Shown here piece after piece: positions 10,140 to 20,759 of a DNA stretch of 64,000 bases. Where the stretch lies: NCBI GenBank assembly GCA_051530055.1, contig CM121342.1, forward strand, positions 16,182,001-16,246,000, read 5' to 3'. This DNA comes from Neoechinorhynchus agilis (lineage: Eukaryota > Acanthocephala). A program made the position numbers and the translations under genes. The notes beneath the pieces were generated by a model, which was not told where the DNA came from, searched no databases, and saw only the letters and a list, made by a program, of their open reading frames with translations. Each line of letters starts with the position of its first letter. The first letter of the stretch is position 1.

Positions 10140-10405
10140 TTTTTCACGGCTGATAATTTTCCTTGGGCAAACTGCCCACTGATCTGGTACAAGAAGGCGC
10201 ATTAAATCACACTTAATATATTGAACCAAACGCGGTTATTAGTTTGTACATCCCTCCGTAGACTCATCTGTGAGTTTCCTCCCTTCAGTAATATTTCGTT
10301 CCCTATTGGCTATGCGTTACGGCGAAAATGGATATTGAACCCTTTGACTCAAACTGGGATCAGGAGCTTTTAGTCCACTTGACCACATCGGCACAACTAT
10401 GGAAT
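10140..10405 (-). repeat. tRNA-derived SINE
   Basis: Read on the minus strand from 10405, an A-box-like GTGGTCAAGTGG is followed about 45 bases later by a B-box-like GGTTCAATATCC, as in a Leu/Ser-type tRNA head. The body then ends in CAGTGGGCAGTTTGCCC and a tail near 10140. The related copy at 7300-7575 and a short tail fragment at 10510-10575 support a dispersed SINE family. It is not a functional tRNA, because the acceptor stem does not pair. Confidence 0.65.
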
Positions 10406-10581
10406 GTACACACTGTCAGTTTTTGATTTTTAATTCTAAGCCAACTGAATTATTTTATTATTTCGAAGTCTGGCCAGCCGGTAACTTTTATTCTGTGTTT
10501 TAGGTTTTCCCTTTTTAACGGCTGATAATTTTATTGGTTGGGCACACACAGTGCACTGATATTTTTGTGATATTGGTTAAT

Positions 10582-10690
10582 TGATACTGTTGGCGCCGTC
10601 GTCCTCGCGTCATCACCGCGCTTTTGCTACCATATAGCACGCGCCCCTGGTGGTGTTTTGTGCAATAAAGCCCCTGTTTTGGTTACACAT
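10582..10690 (+). repeat. Left LTR of the Ty3/Gypsy element
   Basis: About 109 bp beginning TGATACTGTTGGCGCC. It contains TTTTGCTACCAT and CACGCGCCCCTGGTGGTG and ends after CCCCTGTTTTGGTTACACAT. It includes an AATAAA-like signal. It pairs with the right copy at 15270-15390. Confidence 0.85.
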
Positions 10691-12139
10691 CAATTTATTG
10701 CACAAAAGAACAATTTCTTGCAATGGACGATTCAACAAGTTCGACCAGTTCGAATAGAACGTTAAAAAGGAATTTCAGGCTGGAGAGGTTCAATACGGGG
10801 CCGCACGAGCAATATTCCGAACAAAAGTTCAAACTATGGAAGAGAAACTTCAAATATACGATTCAATCGGTCGATCTTGATAATTATAAACTAAAATACT
10901 TATTCGCCAATATTGGGCCCGATGTATACGAAGTTTTGGAAGATACCAAGACTTTTGAAAATGCTTGGACCTTATTGGAAAAGATATACAAAAAAGCACA
11001 ATGAAGTGCTGAGCAGGCTCTTTTCTCTACCCGCAAACAATCAGAGAAAGAGAGCATCGATCAATACGTCCAATTTCTAACTAGCATGGCTCGCAATTGT
11101 CGATTCAAAGCTGTCAATGCGGGGGGGGCAAATTGGAATTCATCCGAGATGCTTTCATCTCCACCATCAGATCCGATGCAATAAGATAGCGATTGCTCGA
11201 ACAAGAGGATTTGGTATTGACAAAAGCCGTCGAAATAGCTAAATGTGTCCAATGTGCGACGGGCAGCATGGATCAATTTAATACCACGTCGAGTAACATG
11301 CTAAGAAGTTTGACAATAGCTGAGCGCGATTCCGTTGATATTTCCGACATAGATAGTGATTCCGCTAAATGCAATGCTGCTCGTGTAAAAGATCGATCTG
11401 ACAAGCACGACAACCTTCATCTGAAATCGCTTTGCTTTTTTTTGTGGAAAAAACGACACCCAAGATTCCTTTGCCCTGCGAATCAAGCAAAATGCTACGA
11501 ATGTTCAAAAAAGGGTCATTTCGTCAAAATGTGCCAATCAAAGTAAAATACTCAGGTCAGAACTTCATCTATATTCCTTGCTATTACTACAACTAATGGA
11601 TTGAATAAGGGTTCCTTGATGGAGATACGAATTGGTGATTCAAAGTTTTCTGCCCTGATGGACACCTTGAGTTCACTTAATTTCATCAACGATAAAATCG
11701 CTAAAGATATGAAATGCATTGTGAAACCGGTCTACGTGTATGTGTCAATGGCCTCTGGACATCTCCACAGGAGATCTCGTTGCAGGGTAATCACCGAGTT
11801 AAGATATGGTGGATAGACATACCAAAACGTTGAGTTGTTCATCCTGCCCGAATTATGCTATGACGTAATTTGGGGATTACCGTTCACCAAACTACATAAG
11901 GAATTGCGGCTTAGAACATCTGGCCACGAGGATATTCTTGAACTCGCAGCCACGACCATTACCGAAGCAAATGGCGAACCAGAGGTCGTTCCATTTCTTT
12001 TCGGGAATTTAAGCAGAGACTGCAAGCCCGTCATCACGAAATCACGAACGTTCAGTCAAAATGATACTGCCTTCATTAAATCAGAGATCGGGCGTATGCT
12101 GAACCAAAGGATCATAGAGCCGATATCCAATGTGGAACT

Positions 12140-13070
12140 TCTTGTTCCTCTTCTCTGCCCATATTTAAAGGGGTCCCCCAAGGTGCCGCACTTTCCCCTC
12201 TCCTCTTTGACATTTTCTAAATGACCTCCATCGCTTCACTCCCCCTACCAAATATTTTCTCTATGCAGATGATCCCACAGTCATTACGATCGCATCTCCC
12301 TCTCTCGCCCTCTCCACAACCATGGACGAGCTCAACCATCTCATTTCCTCGCTCTGCCTAACAATTTATTCAAATCTTTTGAGCTTGTCCCCCACATTTC
12401 CAAACGCAAACTTATCCCCGCGCCTCTCCCTCTCCCCATCCAACGCTCCTCTTCTCTCCGAATACTGGGCCTGATTTTACAAGAAAACCATAAATGACAT
12501 GCCCACATTTCATTTACACTCTCTAAAGCAAACCCTTGTCTTTAACTTCTCAAACACCTCCGGCGTCTCGGCGTATCCCCTAAACACCTTCCCCACTTTC
12601 ATCGCCCTTTCCGTCAATGCTCTCCATTCCATCGAAACCCTCGACAAGAGAGCAGCGAGAATATGCGGGACTTCACTCCTACCCTCGACGCCCACCTCCA
12701 CTCCATTTTCTCCAAAAACGCCCTCCGTGTTTTTCAACCCCCTCCACAATTTTCTTCCCTCATCTCCAAATACTCTTCCTTCGTAAACACCCGTAACCCC
12801 AACCTTTTTCATCCTCCACTCGCTCGTACCACCCTCCACCAAAAATCTTTCCTCCCCCAAGCCCAATCTTTCCTTAATAATCGGAAAACACGGAAAGACT
12901 CCCAATCGGCCATCTCCTGTACAAAGCCTCCGATCGCACATTAAAATTCTTTCAAAGACAAGTCCCACCTCCCTTGCCTTCAACATCCGTCATCCAGACA
13001 CCTTCAGCAAAGATAGATGCTGGCAAGTGTGTGGATCGTGCTTTTCTTACATTAATTAAACGTGTTTATA
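12140..13070 (+). mobile_element. LINE 3' fragment (CR1/L2-like) inserted in the Gypsy element
   Basis: It begins with the RT motif KGSPKVPHFPLSSL and its neighbouring frame GVPQGAALSPLLF, then C-rich, pyrimidine-biased coding sequence with ETLDKRAARICG, as at the C-terminus of CR1/L2-like LINE proteins. It ends near ACGTGTTTATATAT, close to the ACGTGTTATTATTA ends of the other LINE copies here. The 5' part is truncated and the frame shifts several times. Base composition (strong C/T on this strand) differs sharply from the host element. Confidence 0.8.
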
Positions 13071-15269
13071 TATATTATATAAACTCTCCGTGACGAGCCC
13101 AAGTTCTCATTATTAAAAAGGAAAAAGATAAAAAATTGGCTAGTGGTAGATTTTTCACGAACAATAAACTGCTTTTCATATTTGGACGTTTTTCCCCTTC
13201 CTAGGATAGACAAAATGGTTAATGCAATCGCTGAGAATGTAGTGTTCAGTAAAAATAGATTTAAAAGATGCATATTATCAAGTGTCAATCGACCCTAGTG
13301 AGAGAAACTATACTTCATTCGAAGCTTGCGGTAAGCTGTATCGATTCAAAAAGATCCCCATGGGTGTTACGAATGGAGTCGCAGCATTTCAGCGATTTAT
13401 GAATCACATCGTTGAGAAGTATAAGTTAGCCAACACTTACTCGTATTTGGACGATGTAATAATATGCGGGAAAACAAAAGAAGAGCATGATGAGAACCTC
13501 AACCGTTTCCGGATGATAGCTGGAAAAAGGGATTACGATTAAATAACACTAAAAGCAAGTACGGGATGGATGGGATTTTCGTCCTGGGATATGAAATTGG
13601 TCACGCTCAGCTGAGACCTGACCCAAAACGATTGAGGCCTTTAAACGATATTGGGATTCCTACCAGCTCAACAACACTCCAAAAACTAATGGGGTTCTTC
13701 GCATATTATAGCCGATGGATACCCAATTACTCGAAGAAAATCCAACCCCTGGTGTCGAAGGATATTATTTTTCGCTTAACTCGTGAATTAACGCCATTAA
13801 ACATGCGGTCATTAACAACATCAATGAAGGAAAAGAATTCGTGCTTGAGACTTACGCGTCCGATAATGCCATAGGGGCGGCACTTTTTCAGGATGGACGT
13901 CCAGTCGGATTTTTTCCAGAACATTAAACAAGCACGAGAAAAAGTATCACATTGTAGAGAAAGAGGCTTATGCTCTCGTCGAGGCGGTAAAGCACTGGAA
14001 ATACTTAGCTATTCGCCCCTTTACAATTATCACCGACCAAAGGTCTGTCCTTTTCATGATGGATCAAGATCACACAAAAAATCAGGAATGAGAGGATTCT
14101 GCGATGGAAACTAGAGTTATCCAATTACTCATATACGCTCTGGTATAGAGTCGGACGGGAGAACCTGGCCGCTGACGTTCTGACCCATGATTCTCGTGCC
14201 CGATTGTGTTCGGTCTAGAACAAATCTGAACTTGCTCATCTAGTTAAGTTGCATCGAAGACTTGGCCACCCTGGAATCACACGAATGCAACATTATGTCA
14301 AACAGAACAATATTCCTTACTACATAGAAGACATTCGGAAGCTCAGTGCTGCTTGCTTTGTCTGCTGTCGGATCAAGCCTCGATTTTTTAAACCATAAGG
14401 GATGCATCTGATAAAGGCGACCCGACCTCTTTAAAGAATATCAATAGATTTCAAGGGCCGTTACCAAGGACCCCTCATGGACACCAATATCTCCTGGTAG
14501 CAGTGGATGAGTACTTTAGATTCCCAATGGCGTTTGCCTGTCGCGACTGTTTAGCTAACACAGTGAAAGATTGTCTTTCCAGGATAATATCGATAAGGGT
14601 CGTCGTTCACATGTCTGTGCGAATGGCTGAATGCTCGGCGAATTTGTTTGAGTCATACAACCGCATACCGCCCTCAAGGTAACGAGCAATGTGAGCGTCT
14701 AAATGGAGTCATTTGGAAAACGATAGAATTGGTGCTTTCCGATATAAATATTCCTTTATCTAGATGGCTCGAGGTGCTTCACGAAGCGCTAAGAAAAATA
14801 CGGATGTTACCCTGTACTAGCACCGGAAAGACACCCCATGAACGGATGTTCAGCTTCTCAAGAAAAAGTGAGCTAATCTCCTCCATTCCTGACTGGATAT
14901 CTTCAAATAAAATGGTGCTCTTACGGAATATGATTCCAAGGACCAAATTCGACGATAGAGTAAGTGAAGTCGTGTTGGTCAGTGGCAACGAGAAAACTGC
15001 ACTGATTAAACACTCTGATGGCCGGCGAGATTTGGTTTCGACGTAAAGACTAGCTCCTCATTGTGAAGATCTGACCGCCATAAAAAGCAGCGAAGACGAT
15101 TTGCCGTCTGCAGTAAATTCGGGAGATGTTACGGTGAAAGAAAACATTAATGTCCAACACCCAGAGATGGGCTCAAAATATGTCACAGAACATGAACTGG
15201 AAGTTAGGAGACCCTGTCGGATCCTCAGCAAACTAAGAGCGAAGGCGGAAGATTGTGGTATTGATTAAT

Positions 15270-15390
15270 TGATACTGTTGGCACCGTCGTCCTCACGTCA
15301 TCACCGCGATTTTGCTACCATTTAGCACGCGCCCCTGGTGGTGTTTGGTGTGTGTTTTTGTGCAATGAAGCCCCTGTTTTGGTCATACAT
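15270..15390 (+). repeat. Right LTR of the Ty3/Gypsy element
   Basis: About 121 bp, close to the left LTR over its whole length and a little longer. LTRs this short are unusual for the group. Confidence 0.85.
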
Positions 15391-16410
15391 AAATTTTACA
15401 TCAGAGAAGTGATTCAATGATCTAAACACCTAGTTAATATAACCGGCTTTATTTTTTCGTTGCGTTACTTTCAATCTACTTTCAAAATTCAGCGCCCAAG
15501 GTCACCACCCCGGAAGGTATCTGAGGCTCTAGAGGGACGTACAAACCGCTTGAGAGTGTAAGTGATTCAATTACTTGCCTGATGTTAGAGATCGGTGTGG
15601 CTGTGTGCCTAAGGCAAAAATCAGAGTAGGGGATGTTCTAAAAACACTTAATTAATATAACCGACTTGCCAAAAGACATAAAAAAGTGATTTACTCTTCC
15701 AGACAATAGTTCAACTTTTATTTTTTAGCATTTTTGATCTAAGACACAGTAGCAAGAACCGTCAGTTGTTAATTTTGCATTTTTCGATTCCACACGAGGG
15801 AGCCGTGCCTATGACGCTGGCCGTATTCCCTCGTTGTATGGCCATGCTGATTTTTTGAATTAGGTATGACCTTTGATTGCGATCACCTGTGGCCTTAATC
15901 ATGAGTTTCCCCAGCTCGTCGCAGAATTTGAGAGCTGACTCACCGAACGAACCATTCGTTTCCACCCCGAAAGGAAGATGTGAGACTTGCTCAACTCCAG
16001 GTATTTTGTCATCTTCCTCCTTTCACCCGCTGTCGCTGCCCCTCCCGTTATGGACGAAGCATCACTTTGGTTGGAGGGCGCCAGTGAATCGGCACACGTC
16101 GCGTCCCAGATGAGGCATTTTCCTTCCATGGAAATATAATCATACCATCGGGACGCTTTCTGTCGGAGCGACATAGGTGATTTGGTTCCAATACGTTCGG
16201 TGCATTCAGTGAGTAGAGGGCTCTGCTGATAATATTATTTATCTCCGCGTGTCTCGCGATTTGTTCGCTGGATATTTTGCAGTGGAGACCATATCGTCTT
16301 GACTCATCGACCTCGGCACCACATCTGCATTTGTGAGGCGCACACGACAGCACTCCCAACCTGAAAGCGACGACAATTCTAACCGACTGTAAAGAAATTA
16401 ATCATTATTG

Positions 16411-16593
16411 TTTCAATTAGCGATATTCACTCAGAAATAGATTTATATTGAAAATTTTCGGCCTTTTCGTTGGCCTTCTTCAGTCAGATTGTTTCGCAAG
16501 TTTGTCGCGAAACAATCTGACTGAAGAAGGCCAACGAAAAGGCCGAAAATTTTCAATATAAATCTATTTCTGAGTGAATATCGCTAATTGAAA
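16411..16593. repeat. Foldback with 87-bp perfect arms
   Basis: Bases 16411-16497 and 16507-16593 are exact reverse complements with a 9-base spacer. It lies inside the RLE LINE. Imperfect 15-bp direct repeats (AATTCTAACCGACTG at 16376-16390 and AACCCTAATCGACTG at 16598-16612) flank it like a target-site duplication. The perfect arms argue for a recent insertion or recent gene conversion between arms. Confidence 0.93.
16521..16548 (+). ncRNA. Hammerhead-like core in the foldback
   Basis: CTGAAGA (16521-16527), one A, GGCC (16529-16532), loop AACGAAAA, GGCC (16541-16544), GAAA (16545-16548). The mirror arm carries the same core on the minus strand. The geometry equals that at 5808 and 44079. 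Stems I and III were not identified. Confidence 0.4.
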
Positions 16594-17289
16594 TTGAAAC
16601 CCTAATCGACTGGTCATCGAGGCGTGTTCCGAGAGAAATTATTGGCAGTGCGTTCAGCCAGGCCCCAGACTCTTTCGAAGAGCTTGCCACTAGTCGTGCT
16701 TGAGAAGCCACGTCGAGTTTCCCTTTTAGTGTGTTCTCGACGAGGGTCTTGTCCCAAACCGACTGCTTATGGCTATTCTCTGGAGCTTTTTCGAAACCTG
16801 CCTTGTTGAGCCAGCACGAAATTGTGCCGAATTCGGTGTCGCCGTTATCCATATCCGTCTGGAGTAATATGGCATTGACCATTTTTTTAGTACTGTGTAC
16901 CGACGCGAGGAAAGCAGGGAGAGCGAGTTCTGTTACACTTCGTAGGCCCAATCCTCCATACGCTACTGGAAGTGTTGCTTGCTACCATGTCTCGTCGGAA
17001 AATTGCGTATTAATTACTCTCTGCAGTTGCGTCCTTAACATTGAGTCGAACCGAAGCAACTCAGTGAAATGCTCAAAATATGGGGCCGATCGCAATTTGT
17101 AGAGCATTTTCGGAATGTACAGGCAATTCCTCAAAAGGAACAAAGCCTCGTGAAGACATAAGTAGAAATGAAGTATGTTTATCCGACCTAATAAGCAAAC
17201 TAAGACCCTATTGTTGAAATGCACATAAAACGGACTCTTATTCGCTTATTTTAATATTTTACATTTTTTATGAATCCGACGCTTTCGAG

Positions 17290-19695
17290 TCCTTTCAACA
17301 AGTCGACCATCTTGGATGGCAGAGCCATCGCCGTAATGCTCCTCACGACCCGGATTCTCAACTCCGCGCGAAATGCTCCGAGAAGCTGGAGGACGGCGAT
17401 CGTGTGCCGTTCGACTTGTAAGCGGAACGGACCGCCTACTCGCGCCGAACAAGGACATCCTCGACTCTTTAAAATTGAAGCACCTTCCGCGCAGGCGGAG
17501 TTGCTTCAAGCCAAATTATGATTCGTCGGGTACAGAGCCCGACCGCGACCCCCTCATACCCATTGCCGACTCCATCGTCACTTCCGCTCTGATATCCTTT
17601 CCCCCATCGTCAGCTCGAGGGCATGATGATTTGAGCCCTCGACACTTACGGGATTTGATCTGCTTCTCTTCTGGAGCTCAAGGTACGCGACTGCTGAACG
17701 CAATCACCGAGCTCACACGCGTAATCATTCGCGGTCCCGTACCTCCTCCGGTCGCTCGTCTACTCTGCGGTGCCAAGCTGATCGCTTTCACAAAAACGGT
17801 GGAGGGGTTCGTCTGATTGCCGTTGGTTGTACCTTCCGTCGACTGGCATCCAAAGTCGCGTGTCAGTTCGCCACCGATCGATTGATCGATCAACTGTTGC
17901 CGGTTCAATTAGGAGTCGGAGTTCCTGCTGGAGCCGAGGCGGCCGTACATGCAGCAGGAGCGTATAGTCGGAATGGTATCCATAAGGGAACGGCTATGGT
18001 CATGCTTGACATGGAGAACGCGTTCAAGTCAATATGCCGCACCGCGATGACAGAGGTTGTCCACCAGCACATACCAGAAATCTACCAGTACGTGTCCTTG
18101 TGCTACGACCATTCCAGCATGCTGCTGTTCGGCGAATTCCAGGTCAAATCAGCAGAGGGCGTTCAACAAGGTAATCCTTTAGGTCCTCTGCTGTTCTCAT
18201 TGACGATCAATCATCTTGCACACAGCTCTTTGTCAGAGTTGTCGATGTGGTACCTCGACGACTGTTGCATCGGAGGGAAAAACGACCAACTCATCGGCGA
18301 CATCAACAACATCTCCTAAATGGGTGCCGATATCGGACTATTCCTGAGAACGGACAAATGCGAAATAATTTCGGACGACCAAGAGGATGCACCAAGACTG
18401 CTCACCGTACTACCCGGAGCAAAGACAACTGCAATCGACTCAGCTGACATTCTCGGGTCTCCAATCGGTAACCTGTCCAACCTGGAAACGTTCCTCTCAA
18501 AAGCCATCGATCAATTTCGGCTCACTGCCTCCAGGCTCTTGCACATCACGCGACACGACGCCCTGTTCATACTAGGACGATGTCTGTCGCTACCGAAGAT
18601 TGCGTACCTTCCATGGACTTCTCCATGCTTCAAGTCAGTACTCACAAGGGATTTCGACAACTGCGTTCGATCAACCCTGTCAGAAGTCCCTAACCTACGA
18701 CTGTGCGACACAGCATGGAAACAGGCGATCCTTCCCATTCGATTCGGCGGTCTTGGCATCCAGAATGCCACCGAAATAGCAATTCCTGCCTTTTCGTCAT
18801 CGATTTCGGTCTCTTCAAACCTGGTGCTGAGAATCATCCCACCACACACTCGACTAGAGTCACATCCACCACTTGAACTGATTGAAGCGCACGCTCAATG
18901 GACATCAATGTTCGGGCAGGTCGTTCCAACGAAAACAATCTCCCAAAAACTTTGGACTACCTTGCTCCACGCTGCATATTATCAGCAGCTTCTCAACTCA
19001 TGCTCATCTCCGACCGATAGTGCTCCTCTCCTGGCAGTCTCAGCTCCACACTCCAACGACTTCTTGAAGGCTTTCCCGATCACGGCTGACCGTCGCTGTG
19101 GGATTTCGGTTGGGCATCGATTTCTCAGGCTCATATACATGTCGGTGCGATGAGACAGTGAACTGGTCGGGAATTAACGGCCTTGACTGCAAGCGTTCAT
19201 ATGCTCGCCACGCACAGCACTCAGCAGTCAACCGCATAGTCAAGGAAGCCCTCTCAACGGCCGGTTTTCCCGCTCGACCCGAATCAGTCGGACTCTCCCG
19301 AAACGATGGTAAACACCCTGATGGAGCGACTCTCCTCCCATGGTGCTCCGGGAAAATACTGGTTTGGGATTTTACCTGCCCCAACACGCTCGCAGCATCC
19401 CACTTACGGGATGCCGCCTCAAAAGCGGGAGCAGTCGCGAGCTTTAGCGAGGAAAAAAAGCGGCAGAAGTATTCCTCGCTCGATGGGCATCAATATATGT
19501 TCATCCCGATTGCGGTGGAAACACTGGGATGCCTCGGAAAAGAAGCCGATTATTTTTTCTCCTGACTGGGAAAGATGCTGAAATTTGCCACCGGCGATAT
19601 GCGCTCCAGCAGCTTCCTGCTGCAGCGAATCAGCGCGGCGATCCAATGCGGCAATGCCGCGGCCATCAAGGAAGCTGCGGAACAATCATAACGTA
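17290..19695 (+). mobile_element. RLE-type non-LTR retrotransposon, nearly full RT and endonuclease, decayed
   Basis: The RT begins with SSARGHDDLSPRHLRDL and GAKLIAFTKTVEGF, shifts frame near 17815, then has RLIAVGCTFRRLASKV, VMLDMENAFKSI, the motif GVQQGNPLGPLLFSL and the active site WYLDD. After one in-frame TAA at 18317-18319 the thumb and C-terminal domain continue to 19153 (FGGLGIQNATEIAIPAF). From about 19098 the next frame has the zinc-binding CRCDETVNW and GLDC, KHPDGATLLPWCSG and LVWDFTC, the PD...D restriction-like endonuclease. The N-terminal DNA-binding part is absent or unrecognisable. I count at least three breaks. Confidence 0.92.
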
Positions 19696-19739
19696 TGGTA
19701 TTGCGGATTTGATATGACTGCGAAATAAATTTTTTATGA

Positions 19740-20236
19740 TAACTTGTTTATTCTTGAGATATTAAAGGTGAAAAGTTGCACTTATCTATTTATCAGTCAT
19801 ATTTTGAGGGTTTCGGTTTCTCCCTCTGTTTTGTTTGAAAGTCGCTTAAAAGGAGTCAACGACCTGACGCAACGGTCTTTGATTTTTTCAATCATGGAAA
19901 TCAGTTAGTTTCCAATGTCCACTTTAAAGTTATCCGATACCTCTCGTAGAATCTCTCCATCGCCAGTAATTTAACATTATTACCATTATTCCCCTTAAAT
20001 TGTGCGGTTGACCAGTTTTCATCGAGCTTCCCTAAGAACGGTGTAGTCGCAGAATATTTGTTTGTAAAAATAGATTGAGATTGCCGCCGCAGTAAGCGCA
20101 TTTGGGATTGCAGATATTACACTATTATTTAGGTGCCGGACCTATTTTTATGTCCCCATTCACAGCATTTTTTGAGCATTTCTACTGGTGCCAGATTCCC
20201 ATATCGATCTTCGCAAAGAATAGCGTTGTGATGGAG
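19740..20236. other. Gene-less stretch
   Basis: AT-rich sequence between two retroelements. I see no coding, RNA or repeat signal I can support. Confidence 0.5.
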
Positions 20237-20755
20237 ATACATTAATAATAACACGTTTTATTTGTTAATGCACAAAGAAGAGGACCCATGTACCTTTGGA
20301 TGATCATAAACACTTGAGCTCTGATTGGATAAATGAATCTGACTATTGATTTTGAAGTGGATTACGAGTCCATGAGTGTTTGTAAGGTTGGTCTTTCCTC
20401 AGGTTCATTTCAAGTTATGATACCCGAAAGGATTAGGCAGTACGGTAAAGGAGATTAGGTATAGGGAGGTGCGAGGTTGAGGGGTGAAAAGGTGGCGATA
20501 TGTGGAAAAAATTGTGGTGGAAGGGTTGACAGGCGTTTTGTTTGTTTTATGAAAATAGTATCAGGGCATTCGGTGGGAGGGAGGTGAGACATTTCAAGAC
20601 AACGGATTTTGATAGGTTGCAAAAGACGGGATAACCAACCGTAGGTGAGGAAGGGTAAACTAAAGTTGTGCCTATATTTCCAAGTCAATAAGTTCCAATT
20701 CGTCAAGTCATTCTTAAACGTAAGGAAAGACCCCACCAAAGCCAATTCGAGCATT
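20237..20755 (-). mobile_element. LINE 3' fragment (CR1/L2-like)
   Basis: Read on the minus strand, LINE C-terminal coding sequence (SLPFLTYGWLSRLLQPI, then ECPDTIFIKQTKRL) is followed by the family 3' end: CCAAAGGTACATGGGTCC, TCTTTGTGCATTAAC and ACGTGTTATTATTAA at 20240. It stands head to head with the plus-strand copy that begins near 20760. Confidence 0.8.
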
Positions 20756-20759
20756 TTTC

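Larger units (their letters stand above)
10582..15390 (+). mobile_element. Ty3/Gypsy LTR retrotransposon, broken, with a LINE inserted
   Basis: Short LTRs bound the element. In order it holds a gag-like region with a CCHC zinc knuckle (about 10720-11545), a protease-like region (about 11600-11820), reverse transcriptase and RNase H regions (about 11840-14100, interrupted by a LINE at about 12140-13070), and an integrase region (about 14200-15050). The RT carries the Ty3/Gypsy signature YLDDVI. The element is a fossil with clearly more than five breaks besides the insertion. LTR similarity of roughly 90 percent suggests moderate age. A SINE tail fragment lies directly to its left. Confidence 0.92.
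15765..17225 (-). mobile_element. RLE-type LINE fragment, split by a foldback insertion
   Basis: Reading down from 17225: MLYKLRSAPYFEHF, then GLRSVTELALPAFLAS and WLNKAGFEKA with SHKQSVWDKTLV, then LGTRLDDQSIRV. The frame is then interrupted by a foldback (16411-16593). It resumes with VVAFRLGVLSCAPHKC, the zinc-binding CRCGAEVDE and GLHC, and RKRPDGMIIFPW, the PD motif of a restriction-like endonuclease. The 3' end reads IQRGNTASVIGTAPSCGIEK. Only the C-terminal half of the protein (after the RT catalytic core) is present. Same family as 17290-19695, about 5900-6475 and about 31950-32830. Confidence 0.88.

Noticed and set aside
10340-10405. Possible tRNA gene (minus).
   Set aside because: A and B box-like motifs are present, but the acceptor and anticodon stems do not pair and the body matches a dispersed repeat, so I call it a SINE.
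12510-12986. A 158-codon minus-strand frame.
   Set aside because: Antisense shadow of the pyrimidine-rich LINE fragment.
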